A DNA stretch of 5,037 nt from RGIG6375 sp964472725 (GTDB taxonomy: Bacteria > Bacillota > Clostridia > Oscillospirales > Oscillospiraceae), in contig CAYYLZ010000104.1 in assembly GCA_964472725.1 (NCBI GenBank), positions 1 through 5,037 on the forward strand, read 5' to 3'. The translations under genes were made by a program, and so were the position numbers. Shown here one piece after another: positions 1-5,037 of this stretch (the stretch's first letter is position 1; each line of letters begins with the position of its first letter). A model generated the notes under the pieces. The model was not told where the DNA came from and searched no databases. It saw only the letters and a program-made list of their open reading frames with translations.

Positions 1-609
1 CTGAAATGGCAGGGCGACGTTACCGTGCGCCGCTGGATAATGCCCGACCCCATGCTGGTCAACGGCATTCGCGAGTATCGTCCCGGTGACAGCCGCAAGG
101 ACGTCCATTGGGGCGCCACCGCCCGCACCGGTTCCCTGCAGGTAAAGACCCATGACTATACCGTGTCGCCCCGAGTGCTGCTGTGCATGAATTGTCAGAT
201 AAACGACCAACTGGTGGGCGCCATGCAGCCGCAGGACGTGGAATTTCTGGAGAACGGCGTGAATATTTCCGCCGCCCTTGCGGCTTGGTGCTGCGATAAC
301 GGCATAGACGCGGGCTTCTGCGCCAACGGCGAGAACCGCTCCCGCCACGGCGAGACACTTTATGTTGCGCCCGGTACCGGAGAAGCCAAGCTCAACGAGA
401 TACTTGAGGCTCTCGCGGTGCTCAATATCAAGATGCTCAAGGGCTTCCACGCCACTTTGGACGAGCTTATCAACGCAGGTACTACCGAAATGGATATAGT
501 TATCGTTTCCGCTTATTGGAGCGATTCCCTTGAGACCCGCGCGGAGATACTGCGCAAGATGAACAACTCCGTCTCCTGGGTACATATAAAGGGGGTGCTT
601 GGCCGATGA
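1..609 (+). CDS. DUF58 domain-containing protein, C-terminal part (5' truncated by window)
   Basis: The reading frame is open from base 1, so the gene begins before the window; 202 codons plus TGA are present. The GTG at 25 is an internal valine codon, not a start, because the frame reads on upstream as LKWQGDVTV. The DUF58 signature lies at visible residues 24-49: REYRPGD, then VHW and TAR, then LQVK. The rest looks like the alternating strands and helices of a von Willebrand A-like fold, but the first strand ends VLLCMNCQ rather than the usual D-x-S metal-binding start, so the MIDAS-type site is probably degenerate. The family is usually found with MoxR AAA+ ATPases and transglutaminase-like membrane proteins; its biochemical role is poorly defined, with envelope-related or chaperone roles proposed. 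Its stop overlaps the next start by 4 bp, implying translational coupling. The family call is firm; the function is not. Confidence 0.88.
   Translation: MKWQGDVTVRRWIMPDPMLVNGIREYRPGDSRKDVHWGATARTGSLQVKTHDYTVSPRVLLCMNCQINDQLVGAMQPQDVEFLENGVNISAALAAWCCDNGIDAGFCANGENRSRHGETLYVAPGTGEAKLNEILEALAVLNIKMLKGFHATLDELINAGTTEMDIVIVSAYWSDSLETRAEILRKMNNSVSWVHIKGVLGR
588..595 (+). promoter_or_regulatory. Shine-Dalgarno site for the membrane protein gene
   Basis: AAAGGGGG followed by TG lies 10 nt before the ATG at 606, inside the end of the DUF58 gene. It differs by one base from AAGGAGGTG. It supports ATG 606 as the start, so the second gene could start independently as well as by coupling through the ATGA overlap. 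Confidence 0.6.
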
Positions 610-1910
610 AAGCCGATAAATTCGGAATGTGGATAATCAATCTGCTGATGGCAGCGGCCTTCGCATTCTCGATTTTGGTTCTTATGGAGCAGCTCCCAGG
701 CATGGGCTGGCCGTGGTACAGCCGCAGCCTTTGCGCCCTGCCAGTGGTCATCTGCTTCGTGGCCGGCCTTATCGCCCGCGAAGTGAAGCTTCTGCGCTAT
801 ATCCTGCTGCCCGTTTCTGCCGTAGGAGCAGCAGCGATCGTATGGCTGCTTTTCCCCGCCCACGACATCATGGACATAGTTTACATAATCCTTTGTGTAT
901 TTCTTGGCGCGGGCATCTTCTTTCTTGGCCTGAGAGGCGACCAGCCCTTCCCACCCAAGGTAGCCCTTGCTGCCATAGTCCTCTATATCTTTGACTGCGC
1001 CTATTTTTACCTGAATACAGGCGTTATCAAGGAAATCATGCCCATTACCTACTGCGCCCTTGTGGCCTTCCTGCTGAGCCTTTACAGCTTCAATACCAAC
1101 AGCCTTCACAATGGTTTACATAACGTTAAAGGCGGCACGGTAATGGCTGTTCCCGCGGGACTTCGCAGCCGCAATATTCTCATGCTTTCCATCTTTGTTA
1201 TCATCACCGTTCCCCTTGCAAGCATGGGCTTTTTGCACAGAGGTCTCAGCGCCGGTCTCGGCTTTTTGATCCGCTGTATATGGAACATAATGAAGGCCAT
1301 CACCAGCGGCAGCAGCGACAGCGGTATGCAGCCCCAGCAGCCGCAGGAGTCTGCCGAGCTGCCGGAGACCGATGTGGCCCTTGACCCCGGTACCTCCGAC
1401 GGTCTGTTCGTGCCTATTTTCATGGGCATAATGATAGCCCTTGGTATACTGGCTCTCATTATCGTCTTTATTCCCAAGCCCGACGGAAGAGGCGGACGGG
1501 GCAGCCTCCGCGACCTGATGAAGAAGCTGTTCAAGGTGCGTCAGGTGGAGGCCTACGAGGACAGCGTTGAGCGCCTGCTCGACCTTAAGGGTCTGCTGAA
1601 AAAGAGCCGCGACAACGTGAAGAGCTTCTTTGAGAAACTGACGGCGACTCCGGAAAAGTTCGAGGATATGCCCGACGGACGAATGAAGGTGCGCTTTGCC
1701 TATAAGTATCTGCTGAAAAGCAGCCGGGTAAATCACCACGCCGTGTATTATACCCCCACGGAGCTGAGTGCCGAGCTTGGCATAGGCGAGGTGCAGAAGC
1801 TTGCCGAGGCGTACAACACCGCCCGCTATAAAGAGAGCAGTGAGGTTACCGCCGAGCATGAAGCCACGGCAAAAGCCGCCATGACCGCCATAAGAAGTAA
1901 AAGAAGATAA
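606..1910 (+). CDS. Polytopic membrane protein with DUF4129-like C-terminal tail; TgpA-like without transglutaminase core
   Basis: The 434-aa product starts at ATG 606, overlapping the DUF58 stop. Hydrophobic stretches near residues 10-27, 42-58, 65-83, 90-109, 118-136, 144-161 and 190-208 suggest six or seven N-terminal membrane helices; a weaker one lies near 214-232. A polar, acidic, Gln/Pro/Ser-rich linker (about 234-265) precedes a last strong helix (about 268-289). A positively charged exit (KPDGRGGRG) then puts the remaining ~145 residues in the cytoplasm. Near residues 358-400 the pattern VRFAYKYLL...YTPTELSAEL resembles the DUF4129 tail of transglutaminase-like TgpA proteins (helix, then TPxE). 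The layout matches TgpA, but the place of the extracytoplasmic Cys-His-Asp transglutaminase domain is taken by the short linker. With DUF58 next to it, a role in a MoxR-linked envelope system is inferred; catalysis is not expected. The DUF4129 link is by eye and could be wrong. Confidence 0.75.
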   Translation: MKADKFGMWIINLLMAAAFAFSILVLMEQLPGMGWPWYSRSLCALPVVICFVAGLIAREVKLLRYILLPVSAVGAAAIVWLLFPAHDIMDIVYIILCVFLGAGIFFLGLRGDQPFPPKVALAAIVLYIFDCAYFYLNTGVIKEIMPITYCALVAFLLSLYSFNTNSLHNGLHNVKGGTVMAVPAGLRSRNILMLSIFVIITVPLASMGFLHRGLSAGLGFLIRCIWNIMKAITSGSSDSGMQPQQPQESAELPETDVALDPGTSDGLFVPIFMGIMIALGILALIIVFIPKPDGRGGRGSLRDLMKKLFKVRQVEAYEDSVERLLDLKGLLKKSRDNVKSFFEKLTATPEKFEDMPDGRMKVRFAYKYLLKSSRVNHHAVYYTPTELSAELGIGEVQKLAEAYNTARYKESSEVTAEHEATAKAAMTAIRSKRR

Positions 1911-1913
1911 ACG

Positions 1914-1949
1914 AACAGCCGCTATCAAGTGAACGATAGCGGCTGTTTT
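1914..1949 (+). terminator. Rho-independent terminator of the DUF58/membrane protein operon
   Basis: A perfect 13-bp stem (AACAGCCGCTATC at 1914-1926 with GATAGCGGCTGTT at 1935-1947) has an 8-nt loop and runs into TTTTG. It begins four bases after the TAA of the membrane protein gene. The U-tract is short (four T), but stem strength and position make termination likely. The A-rich bases before the stem could also let it work weakly on the minus strand. Confidence 0.85.
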
Positions 1950-1982
1950 GCGTAAACTATGGTGGAAAACGTAAAGATAAGG

Positions 1983-2083
1983 CATGGCTTCCCCCCCCCC
2001 TCTGAGGGAACACCCCAGGGTGGCCTCTCTTGCCGCTACGCGGCAATTCACCTCCAGCTGGCGGCGAAGCCGACTGATGAGGG
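1983..2083 (-). repeat. Dispersed-type intergenic repeat, left arm (reads on minus strand)
   Basis: Read on the minus strand, this starts CCCTCATCAGTCGG and continues with small hairpins. CGGC/GCCG lies at 2062-2072 with loop GAA, TTGCCGC/GCGGCAA at 2030-2046 with loop TAC, and a C-rich/G-rich fold at about 1989-2010 includes a run of ten C (1991-2000). It has no coding potential. The CCCTCATC + GTCG hairpin + CCTTC/CTTCC hairpin layout resembles intergenic repeats I recall from gut Clostridia genomes; copy number cannot be judged here. The inner end, 2071-2083, pairs with 2148-2160 of the right arm at 12 of 13 positions. The outer boundary is approximate. Confidence 0.6.
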
Positions 2084-2147
2084 GATTCGCGCAAGCGAAT
2101 AAATATGTCAGGTAACAGCAGTGCGGTGCAAAGCTGCCTTCGGCAGA
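2084..2147. other. Spacer between the inverted repeat arms, with two hairpins
   Basis: This holds a perfect 6-bp stem ATTCGC/GCGAAT (2085-2090 and 2095-2100) capped by GCAA, a GNRA-type tetraloop. It also holds a 5-bp stem CTGCC/GGCAG (2134-2138 and 2142-2146) with loop TTC. No start codon with a ribosome binding site and no credible reading frame is seen. It may belong to the repeat element or be the original intergenic DNA between two insertions. Confidence 0.4.
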
Positions 2148-2205
2148 CCCTCATCCGTCGCTGTGCGACACCTTCTCCTCAAGGGAGAAGGCTGTCTGAA
2201 TTGCC
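2148..2205 (+). repeat. Dispersed-type intergenic repeat, right arm
   Basis: This reads CCCTCATCCGTCG, then a GTCGC/GCGAC hairpin (2157-2161 and 2165-2169, loop TGT), then an 8-bp CCTTCTCC/GGAGAAGG hairpin (2171-2178 and 2184-2191). It is the same layout as the left arm in the opposite direction. TGAATTGCC at 2197-2205 is an exact inverted copy of GGCAATTCA at 2042-2050 in the left arm. It is non-coding. It could be one half of a composite palindromic element or a second independent copy of a repeat family. Confidence 0.6.
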
Positions 2206-2241
2206 TTGCCACATATATTTTGCAGACAGAGTCAAACACAA

Positions 2242-2269
2242 ACCCCTGAACACCGCAATGTTCAGGGGT
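2242..2269 (-). terminator. Rho-independent terminator of der
   Basis: On the minus strand an 11-bp perfect stem, ACCCCTGAACA with TGTTCAGGGGT, and a 6-nt loop (2253-2258) are followed by a T-rich stretch reading TTTGTGTTTG. The stem begins 13 bases after the der stop codon. It ends the DUF512-der transcript, facing the terminator of the convergent operon. Confidence 0.85.
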
Positions 2270-2282
2270 CAGTTTCGTATTA

Positions 2283-3611
2283 TCAGTTTTCCTTATCGCC
2301 CTTTTGTCGGACAACTATCTTGATGGGAGTGCCTTCGAGACCGAATACGGCGCGTATCTGATTTTCGATGTAGCGCTGGTAAGAGAAGTGGAAAAGCTCG
2401 GCGCTGTTGACGAAAATAACGAAGCAGGGGGGCTTTACGCCGGTCTGAGTCATGTAATAGAGCTTCAGGCGGCGGCCCTTGTCGGAGGGGGGCTGCACGC
2501 GGGCGGTGGCGTCCTCAAGGACGTTGTTGAGCATGCCGGTGGTGATACGCATGGCGCTCTGGTCGTTGACGTAGTTGATAAGCTCGAACAGACGGTTAAC
2601 GCGCTGACCGGTGAGGGCGGAGATGAACACGATGGGAGCATAGGTCATGAAGCTCAGGTCGCGCATGATGTCCTTGCGCATCTTGTCCATGGTCTTGTCG
2701 TCCTTGGCGATAAGGTCCCACTTGTTCACAACGATGATGCAGGCCTTGCCTGCTTCGTGAGCCATGCCCGCAACCTTGGTGTCCTGCTCGGTAACGCCGT
2801 CCTGGGCGTCGATGAGGATAAGACATACGTCGGCGCGCTCAATGGCCTGCTGGGCGCGGAGCACGCTGTACTTCTCGATTTTGTCCTCGACTCTGCTCTT
2901 GCGGCGCATACCTGCGGTGTCGATGAAAAGGTACTTGCCCTGCTCGTTCTCGAAATAACTGTCAACGGCATCGCGGGTGGTGCCGGCAACGTCGCTTACG
3001 ATAACGCGGTTCTCGCCGAGAATGTAGTTGGTCAGGGAGGACTTGCCCACGTTGGGGCGGCCTATCATGGCTACGCAGATGGTGTCGTCGTCAACTTCTT
3101 CATCGGTTTCGGGAGGGAAGGCCTCCACGCAGGCGTCCAGCAGGTCGCCGGTGCCGTGGCCGTGAACTGCGGAAACGGCAATGGGGTCGCCGAGACCGAG
3201 GGAGTAGAACTCGTAAATGCCGGGGTCGGTCATACCGGTGGAGTCCATCTTGTTTACTACCAGCACGATGGGCTTGCCGCTGCGCTGGAGCATGGAAGCT
3301 ATTTCGCTGTCCGCTGCGGTAACGCCGGTGCGGATATCGGTCACGAGAACGATAACGTCGGCGGTGGCGATGGCTATCTCGGCCTGCTCGCGGATAAAGC
3401 GGAGTATTTCGCTGTCGGTTTTGGGTTCGATACCGCCGGTGTCCACCATGGTGAACTCGCGGCCGTTCCAGTCGGTGTCCGCATAAAGTCTGTCGCGGGT
3501 AACGCCGGGTACGTCCTCTACGATGGAAAGACGCTTGCCGGCAAGCTTGTTGAAGAGCATGGACTTGCCCACGTTGGGGCGTCCTACTATTGCTACCAGG
3601 GGCTTAGACAT
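2283..3611 (-). CDS. der: Ribosome biogenesis GTPase Der (EngA)
   Basis: The 442-aa product has tandem GTPase domains and a C-terminal KH-like domain, close to the family's usual length (about 436-490). Domain 1: G1 GRPNVGKS (10-17), G2 T38, G3 DTGG (57-60), G4 NKMD (120-123), G5 SAVHG from 147. An acidic linker (about 168-176) follows. Domain 2: G1 GRPNVGKS (184-191), G2 TTRD (211-214), G3 DTAG (231-234), G4 NKWD (296-299), G5 SALTG (331-335). The KH-like domain (about 355-437) includes KPPCFVIFVN and ends IKIVVRQKGDKEN. Der is an essential factor in maturation of the 50S ribosomal subunit, acting on the assembling particle in the cytoplasm. The start was set at ATG 3611, with AAAGGAGG 8 nt upstream; in-frame codons back to 3641 would overlap the preceding gene and lack such a site. 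Residue 18 is Met where Thr is usual after GKS; that is outside the invariant P-loop residues. Confidence 0.97.
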   Translation of the reverse strand: MSKPLVAIVGRPNVGKSMLFNKLAGKRLSIVEDVPGVTRDRLYADTDWNGREFTMVDTGGIEPKTDSEILRFIREQAEIAIATADVIVLVTDIRTGVTAADSEIASMLQRSGKPIVLVVNKMDSTGMTDPGIYEFYSLGLGDPIAVSAVHGHGTGDLLDACVEAFPPETDEEVDDDTICVAMIGRPNVGKSSLTNYILGENRVIVSDVAGTTRDAVDSYFENEQGKYLFIDTAGMRRKSRVEDKIEKYSVLRAQQAIERADVCLILIDAQDGVTEQDTKVAGMAHEAGKACIIVVNKWDLIAKDDKTMDKMRKDIMRDLSFMTYAPIVFISALTGQRVNRLFELINYVNDQSAMRITTGMLNNVLEDATARVQPPSDKGRRLKLYYMTQTGVKPPCFVIFVNSAELFHFSYQRYIENQIRAVFGLEGTPIKIVVRQKGDKEN

Positions 3612-3619
3612 TGCATTGG

Positions 3620-3627
3620 CCTCCTTT
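3620..3627 (-). promoter_or_regulatory. Shine-Dalgarno site fixing the der start
   Basis: On the minus strand AAAGGAGG lies 8 nt before the ATG at 3611, inside the 19-bp gap between the stop of the DUF512 gene and der. It decides for the MSKPLVAIVG start over the upstream in-frame extension, and over the out-of-frame ATG at 3616. Confidence 0.85.
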
Positions 3628-3630
3628 GTG

Positions 3631-4941
3631 TTAATTTTCAAGTCCTAACATTGCGTCAAGCAATGCTCCGCCGTCGTTGGGGACGGGGATAACGGGTACG
3701 CCCAACTGAGCGGAAAGCTCGGCAAGGCTTACATCGTCGAGGAAAATGTCGCCGCCGTGGCGCAGCATAACTCCGGGAATAAGGAGTCGGCGTCCCAGCT
3801 CCTTGCCCTTGAGCTGCTCCAGAATGTCTCCGCCGGAAATAAGTCCGGCAACGTCGACGGTCTCGCCGAGGAAGTTGTTGCGTATGGGATAGACCCTGCC
3901 ATGGGCGTTGAGGCATTTTTCGCCCATCTTCTCAATAAGACCCTCTATGAAGGGTGCTGCCGCCTCGCCGGTGGCAACGGAGAAGTAAGATACGGGGTCC
4001 TCGTCGAGGACTTTCAGGGCGCTCTCAAACTCGTCGGAGAGGGAACGCATAAGTCCTACGCCGTTTTCGTACTGGGGGTAATCGTCGTAATATTCTGTAT
4101 CGGGAATGGGGCGGCCTGCGCGGAGATACAGCTCATCGGAGCAGTAGAAGATGCGCCGTCCCACATTCTTTGCAAATTCATCGCCATAGTTATCGACAAT
4201 GTCGATGATTTCCTTGGCTTTTTTCTTGGTAACGGGGGTGAGGGGGTAAAGCCCGTCACGGTGCTTGGTGATGCCCACGGGTACGATGGAGACGCTGTCC
4301 ACGTGGGGGTAGAGTACCGTGAGTGTCATCATGGTGCGGATAAGCTCGTCGCCGTCGTTGAGACCGGGGCAGCAGACTATCTGACAGTTCATCTTGATGC
4401 CGGCGTCGGCAAAGCGGCGCATGATATTCAGGCACTCGCCGGCGTTCTTGTTGCGCAGCATTTTTACGCGCAGCTCGGCGTTGGTGGTGTGAACGGAGAT
4501 GTTCACGGGGCTTATCTTGAGGTCTATTATGCGCTGCACCTCGCGCTCGGAAAGGTTGGTGAGGGTAACGTAGTTGCCCTGCAGGAAGGACAGGCGGGAG
4601 TCGTCGTCCTTGAAATAGAGGGTCTCGCGCAGCCCCTTGGGAAGCTGGTCGATGAAGCAGAACACGCAGTTGTTGGCGCAGCGACGAGCCTTGTCCATGA
4701 GGTATTCCTCAAAATTAAGGCCAAGAGGCTGGAAATACGGGTTCTTTATCTTCACCTTGCGCTTCTTGCCGTTTTCGTCCTGAAGCAGCAGGACCGCCTT
4801 TTTGCTTTCGGAGTGATATTTGAAGTCCAGCACATCGTTTATTTCGTGACGGTTGACCTTGAGGACGGCTTCGCCCGGGCGCACCCCTGCCAGCTCGGCG
4901 AGACTGCCGGGATCAACAGAGCTTATGGTGTTGTATGCCAT
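3631..4941 (-). CDS. PDZ / radical SAM / DUF512 domain protein
   Basis: The 436-aa product has an N-terminal PDZ-like domain (about 5-65; DPGSLAELAGVRPGEAVLKV with GS and GV as in peptide-binding loops). A radical SAM-like region follows, with an iron-sulfur motif CANNCVFC giving Cys88, Cys92 and Cys95 (CX3CX2C). The C-terminal DUF512 region ends VPVIPVPNDGGALLDAML. This three-part architecture is a recognised family in Clostridia and relatives, often next to der; its reaction and substrate are unknown to me. The intact CX3CX2C suggests a [4Fe-4S] cluster and S-adenosylmethionine chemistry. Further cysteines occur in MNCQIVCC (about 200-206), FYCSDE and KCLNAHG. No signal peptide is seen, so it is cytoplasmic. 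The start was set at ATG 4941, with GAAGGAG 8 nt upstream; an in-frame TTG at 4968 has no comparable site. Der follows after 19 bp, so the two are probably co-transcribed, hinting at a link to ribosome or RNA maturation. Confidence 0.92.
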   Translation of the reverse strand: MAYNTISSVDPGSLAELAGVRPGEAVLKVNRHEINDVLDFKYHSESKKAVLLLQDENGKKRKVKIKNPYFQPLGLNFEEYLMDKARRCANNCVFCFIDQLPKGLRETLYFKDDDSRLSFLQGNYVTLTNLSEREVQRIIDLKISPVNISVHTTNAELRVKMLRNKNAGECLNIMRRFADAGIKMNCQIVCCPGLNDGDELIRTMMTLTVLYPHVDSVSIVPVGITKHRDGLYPLTPVTKKKAKEIIDIVDNYGDEFAKNVGRRIFYCSDELYLRAGRPIPDTEYYDDYPQYENGVGLMRSLSDEFESALKVLDEDPVSYFSVATGEAAAPFIEGLIEKMGEKCLNAHGRVYPIRNNFLGETVDVAGLISGGDILEQLKGKELGRRLLIPGVMLRHGGDIFLDDVSLAELSAQLGVPVIPVPNDGGALLDAMLGLEN

Positions 4942-4949
4942 TTGTATCA

Positions 4950-4956
4950 CTCCTTC
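4950..4956 (-). promoter_or_regulatory. Shine-Dalgarno site fixing the DUF512 gene start
   Basis: On the minus strand GAAGGAG is 8 nt before ATG 4941. It supports the start MAYNTISSV over the TTG at 4968, which would add nine residues. I found no convincing -35/-10 pair in the 45 bases between the start and the hairpin at 4987-5017. Confidence 0.8.
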
Positions 4957-4986
4957 GTGATTTTTCAATCTTGAGTAAAAGCAAGA

Positions 4987-5017
4987 AATAGAGGGGAGGT
5001 AATCCCTCCCCTCTATT
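4987..5017 (-). terminator. Rho-independent terminator upstream of the DUF512-der pair
   Basis: A perfect 13-bp stem, AATAGAGGGGAGG with CCTCCCCTCTATT, has a 5-nt loop (5000-5004). On the minus strand it is followed by TTTCTTGCTTTT, a fair U-rich tail. On the plus strand the following bases (CTTAAAAGC) are less terminator-like. It most likely ends a minus-strand gene lying beyond 5037. Two in-frame stops fit such a gene: TAA at 5021-5019 (after codons for NLRSF) or TAA at 5037-5035; too little is visible to name it. An attenuator in the leader of the DUF512 gene is an alternative reading. Confidence 0.75.
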
Positions 5018-5037
5018 CTTAAAAGCTTCTGAGATTA

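Noticed and set aside
1116..2051. Minus-strand open frame (311 codons) opposite the membrane protein gene
   Set aside because: It runs through the terminator and into the repeat and has low-complexity Gly/His/Ala content; it is a shadow of the plus-strand gene.
1983..2205. CRISPR array, tRNA or riboswitch in the intergenic region
   Set aside because: There are only two inverted arms with no regular direct repeats and spacers, no tRNA cloverleaf or T-loop signature, and no downstream gene in a position to be controlled.
1983..2205. Insertion sequence or integrase attachment site
   Set aside because: No transposase or recombinase frame is present, the terminal inverted repeats are only loosely matched, and no target duplication is evident.
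2105..2323. Small frames of 65-72 codons on both strands across the intergenic repeats
   Set aside because: They read through hairpins and terminators and lack ribosome binding sites and protein-like composition.
2304..3692. Long plus-strand open frame (462 codons) opposite der
   Set aside because: It is rich in Gly, Val, Ala and His with no recognisable domain and mirrors a certain gene; long antisense frames are expected from the biased third positions of der.
3757..4974. Plus-strand open frame (405 codons) opposite the DUF512 gene
   Set aside because: It has the same Gly/Val-rich shadow composition, no ribosome binding site and no domain, and is fully explained by the minus-strand gene.

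Overview
The window holds two convergent gene pairs separated by about 370 bp of non-coding DNA rich in inverted repeats. The GC-leaning composition, the strong AAGGAGG-type ribosome binding sites, a PDZ/radical SAM/DUF512 gene directly before der, and CCCTCATC...GTCG repeats next to CCTTCTCC hairpins all point to a Gram-positive Clostridia bacterium. A gut Oscillospiraceae/Ruminococcaceae-type genome is my best guess. This is pattern recognition, not a database result.

Plus strand, 1-1910: the 3' part of a DUF58-domain gene, cut by the window edge, overlaps by 4 bp (ATGA) a gene for a polytopic membrane protein of about 434 aa. The pair resembles the DUF58 and TgpA-like members of the widespread MoxR ATPase / DUF58 / transglutaminase-like membrane protein clusters. 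The membrane protein appears to lack the extracytoplasmic transglutaminase core. A perfect 13-bp stem terminator follows four bases after its stop codon, so no further gene of the cluster is co-transcribed downstream.

Intergenic, 1911-2282: no credible gene. From left to right it holds the plus-strand terminator, a C10 tract, two arms of a dispersed-type intergenic repeat in inverted orientation (12/13 match between their inner ends) around a hairpin-containing spacer, and the minus-strand terminator of der.

Minus strand, 4941-2283: a PDZ/radical SAM/DUF512 protein is followed after 19 bp by der (engA), the double-GTPase ribosome assembly factor. Both have clear Shine-Dalgarno sites that fix their starts, and they are probably one transcript ending at the terminator at 2242-2269. 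A further minus-strand hairpin terminator at 4987-5017 probably ends a gene lying mostly beyond the right edge of the window.

No clearly new defence, mobile or RNA system is visible. The points most worth following up are the inverted intergenic repeat pair and the transglutaminase-less TgpA-like partner of the DUF58 protein.
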